Source of the DNA: Thiohalocapsa sp.
Lineage (GTDB): Bacteria; Pseudomonadota; Gammaproteobacteria; Chromatiales; Chromatiaceae
Reading direction: 5' to 3'
Assembly (NCBI GenBank): GCA_028277725.1
Contig: JANQFX010000034.1
Location: forward strand, 1 to 64,000
DNA: 64,000 nucleotides
The notes below the pieces were generated by a model. That model ran no database searches, was not told where the DNA came from, and saw only the letters and a program-made list of their open reading frames with translations. Below are positions 7,462 through 15,579 of this stretch, in pieces. The first letter of the stretch is position 1, and every line of letters starts with the position of its first letter. Position numbers and translations under genes: made by a program.

Positions 7462-8640
7462 TCAGAGCGCGTTCGTGGGCACCCGCACCCAGCCTTCCAT
7501 CAGCACACGGGCGCTGCGGCTCATGACGACCTTGTCGATGCGCCACTGACCATCCTGTTCGGAAGCTGCGGCACCGACTTTGAGCGTGCCGGACGGATGA
7601 CCGAAGGTGACGCTGTCGCGGCGCCCGCCACCGGCGGCCAGGTTGACCAAGGTGCCCGGGATGGCCGCGGCGCTGGCGATGGCCACGGCGGCCGTTCCCA
7701 TCATGGCGTGGTGGAGCTTGCCCATGGACAGCGCGCGGACATTGAGGTCGATGTCGTCTGCGTTGACGATCTTGCCGCTGGAGGCGGTGAAGCCCTTGGG
7801 CTCCGCGCAGATGGCGACCTTCGGCGTATGTTGGCGGGCAGCGGCCTCCTCCACCTTGGCGATGAGACCCATGCGCAGGGCGGCATGGGCGCGGATGGTC
7901 TCAAAGCGCTCCAGGGCGGCTGGATCTTCGTTGATCGCGGGCTGCAGTTCGGTCCCGTCGTAGCCCAGGTCGGCGGCGCGCAGGAAGACCGTGGGGATGC
8001 CGGCGCTGATCATGCTCACCTGGAAACGCCCTACCCCCGGCACGTCCAATTCGTCAGTCACATTGCCGGTCGGAAACACCGGCTCGCCCTCGTCGATAGG
8101 GCTGACGAACTCGACCGGGATCTCCGCCGCAGGAAAGGCGACACCGTCCAACTCGAAGTCGCCGGTCTCCTGCACCTGGCCATCGCTGATCGGCACCCGG
8201 TTGACGATGGTCTTGCCGATGTTCTGCTGCCAGACGCGGACCTCGCAGACGCCGTTGTCCGGGATGCGCGCCGGATCCACCAGGCCGTTGGTCACCGCGA
8301 AGGCGCCCACCGCGGCGCTCAGGTTGCCGCAGTTGCCGGACCAGTCGACGAAGGGCGTGTCGATGGACACCTGGCCGAAGAGGTAGTCGACGTCGTGGTC
8401 CGGACGCTCGCTCTTCGACAGGATGACGGTCTTGGATGTGCTCGATGTGGCCCCGCCCATGCCGTCGGTGTGTTTGGCATAGGGGTCCGGACTGCCGATG
8501 ACCCGCAGCAGCAGTCGGTCGCGCGCCTCGCCGGGCACCTGCGCTGCCTCGGGCAGGTCCGTGAGCTTGAAGAAGACACCCTTGCTGGTGCCGCCGCGCA
8601 TGTAGGTGGCGGGGATTCGGAGTTGGGGCAAATGGGCCAC
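7462..8640 (-). CDS. prpF: 2-methylaconitate cis-trans isomerase PrpF
   Basis: PrpF converts the trans product made by AcnD to the cis-isomer in the 2-methylcitrate pathway of propionate degradation, in the cytoplasm. The 392-residue product has full family length and typical motifs: ATYMRGGTSKGVFF near the start, DGMGGATSSTSKT around residue 60, SGNCGNLSAAVGAFA near 100 and ASAAAIPGTL near the C-terminus. acnD lies on the same strand about 1.3 kb upstream, separated by a thioesterase gene, hicBA and a repeat cluster. prpB and prpC are not in the window. The downstream gap contains the FNR-like box for the next operon. Confidence 0.93.
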   Translation of the reverse strand: MAHLPQLRIPATYMRGGTSKGVFFKLTDLPEAAQVPGEARDRLLLRVIGSPDPYAKHTDGMGGATSSTSKTVILSKSERPDHDVDYLFGQVSIDTPFVDWSGNCGNLSAAVGAFAVTNGLVDPARIPDNGVCEVRVWQQNIGKTIVNRVPISDGQVQETGDFELDGVAFPAAEIPVEFVSPIDEGEPVFPTGNVTDELDVPGVGRFQVSMISAGIPTVFLRAADLGYDGTELQPAINEDPAALERFETIRAHAALRMGLIAKVEEAAARQHTPKVAICAEPKGFTASSGKIVNADDIDLNVRALSMGKLHHAMMGTAAVAIASAAAIPGTLVNLAAGGGRRDSVTFGHPSGTLKVGAAASEQDGQWRIDKVVMSRSARVLMEGWVRVPTNAL

Positions 8641-8715
8641 GGTATTTCTGTCCTGGATGACGCCGCCGACGAAGCCGAGTGGCGTTTGAATATGGAGAAA
8701 AGCGACTAGGGAGAC

Positions 8716-8859
8716 GCTGAAAAATGGGCTTCCTGCCCATTTTCAGCACGCAAAGCGAAAATGCGATTTCCGCTTTGCTTCATTTTCCGCGACGCACGTC
8801 GCCAAAAATTGCGGGGCATCCTGCCCCGCACGGGAAGCACTGATAAATCAGTGCTTCCC
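8716..8859. repeat. Cluster of four palindromes (MITE/REP-like), copy 1
   Basis: Four inverted repeats lie end to end. The first has arms 8716-8729 and 8735-8747 (one bulge). The second has arms CAAAGCG and CGCTTTG at 8750-8776. The third is TGCGGGGCA/TGCCCCGCA at 8810-8818 and 8822-8830. The fourth is a perfect 13-base pair of arms, 8832-8844 and 8847-8859, that reaches the hicA stop codon. A diverged relative lies at 52256-52410 with the shared core CATCCTGCCCCGCAC. The unit looks like a miniature mobile or REP-type repeat and may act as a terminator for hicBA. Confidence 0.65.
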
Positions 8860-9086
8860 TAGCGAGACCGCAAAAAGTCATCTGGCGAGATGTCGGCCTG
8901 CTTGAGGATGGCTCGCAACGTCCCTTCCGGCATCTCGCCGGGGTGGTTAGGGATCGTGGTGTAACTGTTCGTCGCCTGGTTGAACCAAATCTCGTGACTG
9001 CCGGCGGCCTGCCGATCGAAGACAAAGCCGAAGCGCTTCAACCGTCGAGCGATGTCTCGGTAGCGGAAGCCGGAGAGTCGCCCCAT
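8859..9086 (-). CDS. hicA: HicA-family toxin (mRNA interferase)
   Basis: HicA toxins cleave mRNA in the cytoplasm unless bound by HicB. The 75-residue product shows the family pattern: RYRDIARRLKRFGF at the start, AGSHEIWFN containing the catalytic histidine of the dsRBD-like fold, TIPNHPGEMPEGTLRAILKQADIS and a short tail. Length is typical. It is translationally coupled to hicB, with the hicB TGA overlapping the hicA ATG by one base. Its stop codon touches a strong palindrome. The order antitoxin-toxin on the minus strand is the less usual of the two hic arrangements. Confidence 0.88.
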   Translation of the reverse strand: MGRLSGFRYRDIARRLKRFGFVFDRQAAGSHEIWFNQATNSYTTIPNHPGEMPEGTLRAILKQADISPDDFLRSR

Positions 9087-9316
9087 CAGGAACCGACGAC
9101 CAGCGGCAGATCGAAAGACTCACCAAGCGGGCTGAGCCGGGATGCGCCGGAGCGCTCGCTTTGCGCGTCCAACAGCCGTCTCGCTACGTCCCGGGCGATC
9201 TCTAGGGTCTCGGTTACGGTCCGTCCCTGCGCCACCAAACCGGGGATGTCGTCGGACGTTGCGAGGTACACGCCTTCAGGCAGTTTCTCGATGTGCAAAT
9301 TGGCGATCTGTTCCAT
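9086..9316 (-). CDS. hicB: HicB-family antitoxin
   Basis: The 76-residue protein has the HicB N-terminal domain: YLATSDDIPGLVAQGRTVTETLEIARDVARRLLDA, a partly degraded RNase H-like fold that binds HicA. No C-terminal DNA-binding domain is visible after residue 60, so autoregulation may need another factor. It precedes hicA with a one-base overlap, and a GGAG ribosome site lies upstream. Together with hicA it forms a compact type II toxin-antitoxin unit flanked on both sides by palindromic repeats and placed inside the prp gene set. Confidence 0.85.
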   Translation of the reverse strand: MEQIANLHIEKLPEGVYLATSDDIPGLVAQGRTVTETLEIARDVARRLLDAQSERSGASRLSPLGESFDLPLVVGS

Positions 9317-9363
9317 CTAAGGGCTCCTCGAGTCTCGGGTTTGGGGGTGGAATAGCCGCAGTA

Positions 9364-9442
9364 GGTCGGGCTGAGCGCAGCGAAGCCCGACCGCCTCGCC
9401 ACTTACGCGCGAATCGGTGGGCACGCTAACGCTTTGCCCACC
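9364..9442. repeat. Two REP-like palindromes upstream of hicBA
   Basis: The first hairpin has arms GGTCGGGCT (9364-9372) and AGCCCGACC (9384-9392). The second has arms GGTGGGCA (9416-9423) and TGCCCACC (9435-9442). Both belong to a type of intergenic palindrome common in gammaproteobacteria. Related copies of the second type lie at 46026-46051 and 50053-50080. With the cluster at 8716-8859 they bracket the hicBA pair. Confidence 0.6.
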
Positions 9443-9501
9443 CTGCGCCACGAAGCATCGTCGATGTAGGTAGAATAAGCGTAGCGGCTCCACCACGGAC
9501 C

Positions 9502-9915
9502 TCATGGGTGCTGCCGCCCCAGCCTGGCATAGGTCCCCACGACATGCGCAACGGGCCGATCATCGCCCTCCGAGAACAGCGAGACCTCGCCGATGATCAG
9601 GGTCCGGCCGACCTTCAGCAGACGGCAGTCGCCGATGATGTCCGCCTCGCCCGAGGGCATGCGCAGGAAGTTGGTCGTCAAGTTCGTCGTGGCGACGTCC
9701 GTGGTCAGCCCGACGGCGCCGCAGATGGCCACATAGAGCCCGACATCGGCCACCCCCATGAGCACGGGCCCGGACACCGTGCCCCCGGGCCGCAGCTCAT
9801 CAAAGCCGATGGCGTGCCGCACCCGGGCGCCGCCGCCCCCGACGGACTCGACCATGACCTTGGTTTGCGGGAATTCCTGGGCCAGAAAGGCCGCGAGCTC
9901 CCGGGTCGTCGTCAT
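9502..9915 (-). CDS. PaaI-family hotdog thioesterase
   Basis: The 137-residue protein has a single hotdog-fold domain with the PaaI-like pattern: GFDELRPGGTVSGPVLMGVADVGLYVAI over the catalytic helix, TTNLTTNFLRMPSGEADIIGDCRLLKVGRTLIIGEVSLFS and AHVVGTYARL at the end. Members hydrolyse acyl-CoA thioesters in the cytoplasm. It sits 25 bases downstream of acnD on the same strand, so co-transcription is likely. A role in propionyl- or methylcitryl-CoA handling is conceivable but not shown. Confidence 0.85.
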   Translation of the reverse strand: MTTTRELAAFLAQEFPQTKVMVESVGGGGARVRHAIGFDELRPGGTVSGPVLMGVADVGLYVAICGAVGLTTDVATTNLTTNFLRMPSGEADIIGDCRLLKVGRTLIIGEVSLFSEGDDRPVAHVVGTYARLGRQHP

Positions 9916-9940
9916 CGGCGTCGATCCCTATCGCGACACA

Positions 9941-12559
9941 TCAGGCGACAGAGGCCAGGAAGTCCTGCGCGAAGCGCTGCAGCACCCCGCCGGCGGCGTA
10001 GACCTGCACCTCCTCGGCGGTGTCGAGCCGGCAGGTGACGGGAACCTCGACCTGCTCGCCGTCGGCCCTATGCATGACGACGGTCAGGTCGGCCCGCGGG
10101 GCCAGCTCGCCGACCACATCGAAGGTCTCGGTGCCGTCGATGCCGAAGGTCTTGCGGTTCTCGCCGTCCTTGAACTGCAGCGGCAGCACGCCCATGCCGA
10201 CCAGGTTGGTGCGATGGATACGCTCGAAGCCCTCGGCGACGATCGCCTGGACGCCGGCGAGACGCACCCCCTTGGCGGCCCAGTCCCTGGATGAGCCCTG
10301 GCCGTAGTCCAGGCCGGCGATGATGCACAGCGGCTGGCCGCGGTTCATATAGGTCTCGATGGCTTCCCACATGCGCATCTGCTCGCCCTCGGGCTCCACC
10401 CGGGCGAGTGAGCCCTGGACCACCTCACCGGCAGCGTCGCGGCACATCTCGTTGAGCAGCTTCGGATTGGCCAGCGTCGCACGCTGTGCCGTGAGGTGGT
10501 CGCCGCGATGCGTGGCGTAGGAGTTGAAGTCCTCCTCCGGCAGGCCCATGCGCGCCAGGTACTCGCCCGCCGCGCTGCTCGCCAAGATCGCGTTCGACGG
10601 CGACAGATGGTCGGTGGTGATGTTGTCACTGAGCACCGCCAGCGGCCGCATGCCTTGCAAGGTGGACTTGCCGGCCAGGGCACCCTCCCAGTACGGCGGG
10701 CGGCGAATGTAAGTACTCTTTTCGCGCCAATCGTACAGCGGGCTCTCGGCCTTCTGCCGCTCGCCGAGCTCGAACATGGGCGCATAGATCTGCTGGAACT
10801 GCTCGGGCTTGACGGATTCCGCGACGATGGCGTCGATCTCGTCATCGGACGGCCAGATATCCCTGAGCCCAATGGGCTTGCCGTCGGCATCGATGCCGAG
10901 CGCGTCCTGTTCGATGTCAAAGCGCATGGTGCCGGCGATGGCGTAGGCCACCACGAGCGGTGGCGAGGCCAGGAACGCCTGCTTGGCATAGGGGTGGATG
11001 CGGCCGTCGAAGTTGCGGTTGCCGGACAGGACCGCCGTCGCGTAGACGTCGCGGTCGATGATCTCCTGCTGGATGGCCGGGTCGAGGGCGCCGCTCATGC
11101 CGTTGCAGGTGGTGCAGGCGAAACCGACGATGCCGAAGCCGAGCCGCTCCAGTTCGGGCAGCAGCCCGGCCTTCTTCAGATACAGCTCGGCGACCTTGGA
11201 ACCCGGCGCGAAGGAGGTCTTGACCCAGGGCTTGCGGACCAGGCCCAGCTGGTTTGCGTTGCGCGCCAAGAGCCCGGCCGCGACCACGTTGCGCGGATTG
11301 GAGGTGTTGGTGCAGGAGGTGATGGCGGCGATGATGACGGCACCGTCGGGCAGCTTGCCCTCGCCCTCCTCGCGCGCCGCGGCGTCCAGGTTGCCGGCGA
11401 TGCCGCGCTCGGCAAGGGCCGAGGTCGGCAGACGCCGATGCGGGTTCGACGGACCGGCCATGGTGCGGCCGACGGTGGAGAGGTCGAACTCCAGCACGCG
11501 CTCGTACTCGACGCCCGCGAGATCGTCCGCCCAGAGCCCGACGGTCTTCGCATACTGCTCCACCAGCGCCACCTGCTCCGGCTCGCGGCCGGTGAGCTTC
11601 AGATACTCGATGGTCTGCTCGTCGATATAGAACAGGCCGGCGGAGGCGCCGTACTCGGGGGTCATGTTGGAGATGGTGGCACGATCTCCGATGGTGAGCC
11701 CGCGGGCACCGTCGCCGAAGAACTCGAGATAGGCGGAAACGACCTTGGCGTTGCGTAGGAACTCCGTCAGTGCCAGCACGATGTCGGTCGCTGTGATGCC
11801 CGGCTGCCGCCGGCCGGTCAGCCGCACCCCGACGATCTCGGGCAGCCGCATCATGGTCGGTCGACCGAGCATGACGGTCTCGGCCTCCAGGCCGCCGACG
11901 CCGATGGCCATGACGCCCAGGCAATCGACATGCGGGGTATGGGAGTCGGTGCCGACGCAGGTATCCGGGAAGGCGACCCGTCCGCCCTGCCCGTCCGGGC
12001 GCACCTGGATCACCGGCGACATCTTCTCCAGGTTGATCTGGTGCATGATGCCGTTGCCCGCCGGGATCACGTCCAGGTCATCGAAGGCCGTCTGACACCA
12101 GTCGATGAAGTCGAATCGGTCGGCGTTGCGCCGGTCCTCGATGGAGCGGTTCTTCTCGAACGCCTCCGGATCGAAGCCCGGCGCCTCGACCGCCAGGGAG
12201 TGGTCGACGATGAGCTGGGTCGGCACCACCGGGTTGACCTTGGCGGGGTCGCCGCCGCCCTGTGCGATGGCGTCGCGCAGGCCGGCCAGGTCAACCAGTG
12301 CGGTCTGGCCGAGGATGTCGTGACAGACCACGCGCGCCGGATACCAGGGGAAGTCCAGCTCGCGCTTGCCGTCGATGATCTGCCGGAGCGAGTCTGTCAG
12401 CGCGGCCGGATCGCAGCGACGCACCAGTTGCTCGGCGAGTATCCGCGAGCTGTAGGGAAGCCGGGCATAGGCCCCCGGCGCGGTGGACTCCACGGCCGCG
12501 CGCACGTCGAAGTAGTCCAGGTCGGTGTCCGGTAGGGCTTTGCGGTACTCGGTGTTCAT
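9941..12559 (-). CDS. acnD: Fe/S-dependent 2-methylisocitrate dehydratase AcnD
   Basis: AcnD dehydrates 2-methylcitrate in propionate catabolism and works together with PrpF. The 872-residue product begins MNTEYRKALPDTDLDYFDVRAAVE, the characteristic AcnD start. It carries the aconitase fold with [4Fe-4S] cysteines in SCTNTSNPRN and ACTTCNGMSG. The C-terminal swivelling domain shows GLDYGQGSSRDWAAKG. The start at 12559 has a purine-rich ribosome site (GAGAG), and a further upstream in-frame Met adds an unrelated extension. PrpF on the same strand supports AcnD over housekeeping aconitase AcnA. prpB and prpC are not nearby. Confidence 0.92.
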   Translation of the reverse strand: MNTEYRKALPDTDLDYFDVRAAVESTAPGAYARLPYSSRILAEQLVRRCDPAALTDSLRQIIDGKRELDFPWYPARVVCHDILGQTALVDLAGLRDAIAQGGGDPAKVNPVVPTQLIVDHSLAVEAPGFDPEAFEKNRSIEDRRNADRFDFIDWCQTAFDDLDVIPAGNGIMHQINLEKMSPVIQVRPDGQGGRVAFPDTCVGTDSHTPHVDCLGVMAIGVGGLEAETVMLGRPTMMRLPEIVGVRLTGRRQPGITATDIVLALTEFLRNAKVVSAYLEFFGDGARGLTIGDRATISNMTPEYGASAGLFYIDEQTIEYLKLTGREPEQVALVEQYAKTVGLWADDLAGVEYERVLEFDLSTVGRTMAGPSNPHRRLPTSALAERGIAGNLDAAAREEGEGKLPDGAVIIAAITSCTNTSNPRNVVAAGLLARNANQLGLVRKPWVKTSFAPGSKVAELYLKKAGLLPELERLGFGIVGFACTTCNGMSGALDPAIQQEIIDRDVYATAVLSGNRNFDGRIHPYAKQAFLASPPLVVAYAIAGTMRFDIEQDALGIDADGKPIGLRDIWPSDDEIDAIVAESVKPEQFQQIYAPMFELGERQKAESPLYDWREKSTYIRRPPYWEGALAGKSTLQGMRPLAVLSDNITTDHLSPSNAILASSAAGEYLARMGLPEEDFNSYATHRGDHLTAQRATLANPKLLNEMCRDAAGEVVQGSLARVEPEGEQMRMWEAIETYMNRGQPLCIIAGLDYGQGSSRDWAAKGVRLAGVQAIVAEGFERIHRTNLVGMGVLPLQFKDGENRKTFGIDGTETFDVVGELAPRADLTVVMHRADGEQVEVPVTCRLDTAEEVQVYAAGGVLQRFAQDFLASVA

Positions 12560-13115
12560 CTCTCTCGTGGCGGTGCAATCTGGCTTTGGTGCTGGATAAC
12601 GGATGGTACGAGCGCCGGACGCCCAGCGCACCCTAAAGTCGCAAGAAATCGGCCATTTCCCTTCAATTCAGAGCATTGAACCTGGTTGGAGCAGTTGGAC
12701 GGTCGTCAGGGTGCGTCCCGCGGGGCGCTGAGCAAGGCACAATGAGGTTGAAGCCCTAAGAGCGACCGATCCCGCAGGCGCAATGATCTGTGTTCGCGCG
12801 GCCGATCCCAGCCGAGTGCTTCGCACCCCATTCGCGCCCGTGCACTTGGCCGAACCCGTTTGCCTGAACCATCTCGTCCATGCACTTTGCCTCGATAACG
12901 TGATACAGCGCACGAAGCGCCCCGGGATATTCCGCTAGGCTCGGCCGCGCAGTAGTCCGTTGTTGTCCAAACCCGCGTCTGACCGTGAAGGCTCGCTTTC
13001 CGCAGAACTTCGACCGCACGAACAGCACCCGCAGAGGCGCCGCGCCCGACGGCTGCGCTCGCCTGCGACCTTGAGCCGACGCCGAACGATCCAATCACAA
13101 CAGGATTCCGAACCG
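12560..13115. other. Long intergenic region between acnD and the Tat-PLP enzyme
   Basis: This 556-base gap lies between divergent genes and must hold both promoters. A minus-strand frame at about 12756-13094 reads openly (with LYHVIEAKCMDEMVQANGFG in its middle) but has no ribosome site and no family I recognise. It may be a decayed gene or an interspersed repeat. No structured RNA or long palindrome is evident. Confidence 0.4.
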
Positions 13116-14693
13116 ATGCAAGACGACGTCAAGCGCCAGAACCAACCGCAGACCTCTTCGGACAACCTCGGCCTGGATCGCCGGCACTTCCTCACGGGCG
13201 TTGCCGCGGGCGGCGCCCTCGCCGGGGTGATCGGGCCGGGACAGGCGCTTGCCGGCCACGACGACAGAGACGATGACGATGGCGGCCGGCCGAAGATCGC
13301 GAAAAAGGTCCTGCCGCCGCCGACCATCAACGTCGACCCGTCCAGGGAACGTTATTGGAAGAAGGTCCGCAAGGCATTCCTGCTGGACCGCGACTACATC
13401 CACATGAACACCGGCACCACCGGCTCCCAGCCCGCGTTCTCGGTGAACAACCTGGCCGCCTACAACCGCTACAAGTGCGAGGACCCGAAGGACTGGGAGG
13501 CCAACCTCAACGCCGACTACCCGGATCTGGTGCCGCAAGGCCCGTCGCTGTTCGGCCCCTCCGCACTGGCCGCGCGTCAGCAGCAGGTGGCCGCCGCCTA
13601 CAACGCGGCGGAGACGAGCGAGATCGTACTCACCTACAACACCACGGACGGCTGCAACCTCATCTTCGCCGGCACGCCGTGGCAGCCGGGCGACCGCATC
13701 GTCACCACCAGCTTCGAGCACCCGGCGTTCACCGGCCCCATCGCCTGGGCCGAAGCGGCCCGCGGCGTCGAGGTGGTGAAGATCGACATGGGCCTGATCT
13801 CGCCCTTCACGTCCGACATCACGGTGCAGGACGTCTTGGACCTGTTCGAGCCGGCCCTGGCCGCGCCGCTTGCCCCCGGCGCCAAGCAGTACCTCGCCTT
13901 CTCGGAGATCTTCTACAAGAACGGGTTGCGGCTGCCGGTGGAGGCGCTGTGCGCCCTGGCCCGCTTCTACGGCGCCTACAGCATCGTCGACACGGCCCAC
14001 GGCTTCGGCATGCTGCCCATCGACTTCCAGGCCTACGGTGCGGACTTCGTCGCCGGAGCAGGACACAAGTGGCTCTGCGGCGGCCCGGGGACCGGCATCC
14101 TCTACATCCGCAACACGGGGGATAATCTGCCGCCGTTCGACCTCGGCAACTTCTTCCTCTACGCGATCCTGGGGCCGGACGCCATCGGCGCGCGCGCCTA
14201 CGATCCCAGCGTGTGGGTCCAGTTCCGCGGCGAGAACAACCGCCCGGCCCTATTCGCAATGACTGACTCGCTGTCGTTCTTCGAGGAGATCGGCATCGAC
14301 GCGGTGTATCGGCGCGGCGTCGAACTCGGCAACTATCTCAAGGCCAAGATCGATGCCCAGTGGCCGGGCTCCCTGTGGGTGGAGGCGCGGGAGCCCTACA
14401 GCCCCTTCGCCACGGCGCTCACCTCCTTCAACCCCTTTGTCGGCCGCGAAGACTCCGCCAGCTACGGCGCGGTGCGGCAAGCGATCAGCGACGTGGTCAA
14501 CGCGCTGGCGGCAGAAATGCCGAAGGTCTACATTCGCTTCGTCACCTGGCACTCCAGCATCGCGGCTGACAGCGACGACCGGGTTGGCTTCCGCGTCTCC
14601 ACGCACGGCGTCTACAACAACTACGACGAGGTCGACTACGTGTTCGGACGCCTCGTGGATCAGGTGCACCAGACCGGGCTACCGACGATTTGA
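13116..14693 (+). CDS. Tat-exported class V aminotransferase-fold PLP enzyme
   Basis: The 525-residue product begins with a twin-arginine signal (LDRRHFLTGVAAGGALAG), followed by an acidic linker (HDDRDDDDGG) and a full class V aminotransferase fold. Visible motifs are MNTGTTGSQP near the start of the fold, TYNTTDGCNL, TTSFEHPAFTGP, IVDTAHGFG (the PLP-interacting Asp) and GAGHKWLCGGPGTG with the PLP lysine. The closest functional class I can name is isopenicillin-N-epimerase-like or cysteine-desulfurase-like enzymes. A few periplasmic Tat-exported PLP enzymes are known, such as PvdN of Pseudomonas, but no pyoverdine genes are here. PLP loading must occur before export. The gene appears monocistronic. 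The ATG at 13116 was chosen because it directly precedes the signal. Confidence 0.83.
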   Translation: MQDDVKRQNQPQTSSDNLGLDRRHFLTGVAAGGALAGVIGPGQALAGHDDRDDDDGGRPKIAKKVLPPPTINVDPSRERYWKKVRKAFLLDRDYIHMNTGTTGSQPAFSVNNLAAYNRYKCEDPKDWEANLNADYPDLVPQGPSLFGPSALAARQQQVAAAYNAAETSEIVLTYNTTDGCNLIFAGTPWQPGDRIVTTSFEHPAFTGPIAWAEAARGVEVVKIDMGLISPFTSDITVQDVLDLFEPALAAPLAPGAKQYLAFSEIFYKNGLRLPVEALCALARFYGAYSIVDTAHGFGMLPIDFQAYGADFVAGAGHKWLCGGPGTGILYIRNTGDNLPPFDLGNFFLYAILGPDAIGARAYDPSVWVQFRGENNRPALFAMTDSLSFFEEIGIDAVYRRGVELGNYLKAKIDAQWPGSLWVEAREPYSPFATALTSFNPFVGREDSASYGAVRQAISDVVNALAAEMPKVYIRFVTWHSSIAADSDDRVGFRVSTHGVYNNYDEVDYVFGRLVDQVHQTGLPTI

Positions 14694-14835
14694 TCGGCCT
14701 GGTGCCGACCGGCTGCTGCTCCACCGCACAGGGGCGTGCAGCGGCGGTCGGCGCCTTTCGAGCTGGTCGACGCGCTGGGTGAGAGCGCGTCTGACCGGCC
14801 GGGTTCTGAGCAATCGATCTCCAGGCGACGACCGA

Positions 14836-15579
14836 TCAGCCGGTTCCACCTGTCCCGTGACGAACCATGGGCCCGCTTGCCCGTTGCAATAGGGACACCG
14901 CCTCGTCGACGGAGTCGGTCACCGTCATCTCGACCTCGCCGTGCGAGATCGTGCCGGCCTCGAACAGCCGTTCCAGTGCCACGTCCATCAGCGGCTGCCA
15001 GAAGTCGCGGCCGAGGGCGATGCACGGGAAGGCCTGGAGCTTGCCGGTCTGAATCAGGGTTAGGGTCTCGAACAGCTCGTCCATGGTGCCGAAACCACCG
15101 GGCAGGAACACGAAACCTGTGGAGTACTTCAGCAGCATGACCTTGCGGACAAAGAAGTAGTCGAAGGTCAGCGTGCGGTCCAGGTAGGGGTTCGGTGCCT
15201 GTTCGTGCGGCAGGTGGATGTTGCAGCCGACACTGTAGCCGCCGGCCTCCTGCGCGCCGCGGTTGGCCGCCTCCATGACGCCGGGGCCACCTCCGGTCAT
15301 GACCGTGAATCCGGCGCGGGCCAGCGCACCGCCGAGGTCGCGGGCGAGTCGATAGGTGGGGTGGGTCTCCGGGAAGCGGGCCGAGCCGAATACGGTCACC
15401 GTCGTGCCCAGCGCATAGAGCTGGCGATAGCCGTGCACGAACTCGTTGAAGACCGTGACCGCCCGATCGAAGTCCGCGAGCAGGTCGTCGGGCCCGCGCA
15501 GCAGTTCGCGCTCGCGGTTGCCGGGCGGCGACGCATCCGGCCATGGATCGAGGCCATGGGGCCTATCCGCCAAGGACAT
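14836..15579 (-). CDS. LOG-family (TIGR00730) nucleotide phosphoribohydrolase-like protein
   Basis: The 247-residue protein has the Rossmann-type LOG fold with GSARFPETHPTYRLARDLGGALA, TGGGPGVMEAANRGAQEAGG and FLPGGFGTMDELFETLTLIQTGK. The PGGxGTxxE motif is the family active site. LOG proteins release the base from nucleoside monophosphates (cytokinin activation in plants). Many bacterial members are mislabelled lysine decarboxylases. It is translationally coupled to the DinB-like gene upstream: the TGA of that gene overlaps this ATG by one base. An extended N-terminus in the same frame was rejected because it overlaps the DinB-like gene. Confidence 0.88.
   Translation of the reverse strand: MSLADRPHGLDPWPDASPPGNRERELLRGPDDLLADFDRAVTVFNEFVHGYRQLYALGTTVTVFGSARFPETHPTYRLARDLGGALARAGFTVMTGGGPGVMEAANRGAQEAGGYSVGCNIHLPHEQAPNPYLDRTLTFDYFFVRKVMLLKYSTGFVFLPGGFGTMDELFETLTLIQTGKLQAFPCIALGRDFWQPLMDVALERLFEAGTISHGEVEMTVTDSVDEAVSLLQRASGPMVRHGTGGTG

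Noticed and set aside
9941-12559. Housekeeping aconitase AcnA instead of AcnD
   Set aside because: The N-terminal sequence is of AcnD type and prpF lies nearby on the same strand.
12756-13094. Minus-strand open frame upstream of the Tat-PLP gene
   Set aside because: No ribosome site, no start in a good context, and no family recognised; left as an intergenic remark.
13095-14066. Minus-strand open frame of about 320 codons
   Set aside because: Antisense to the Tat-PLP enzyme, whose motifs are unmistakable.
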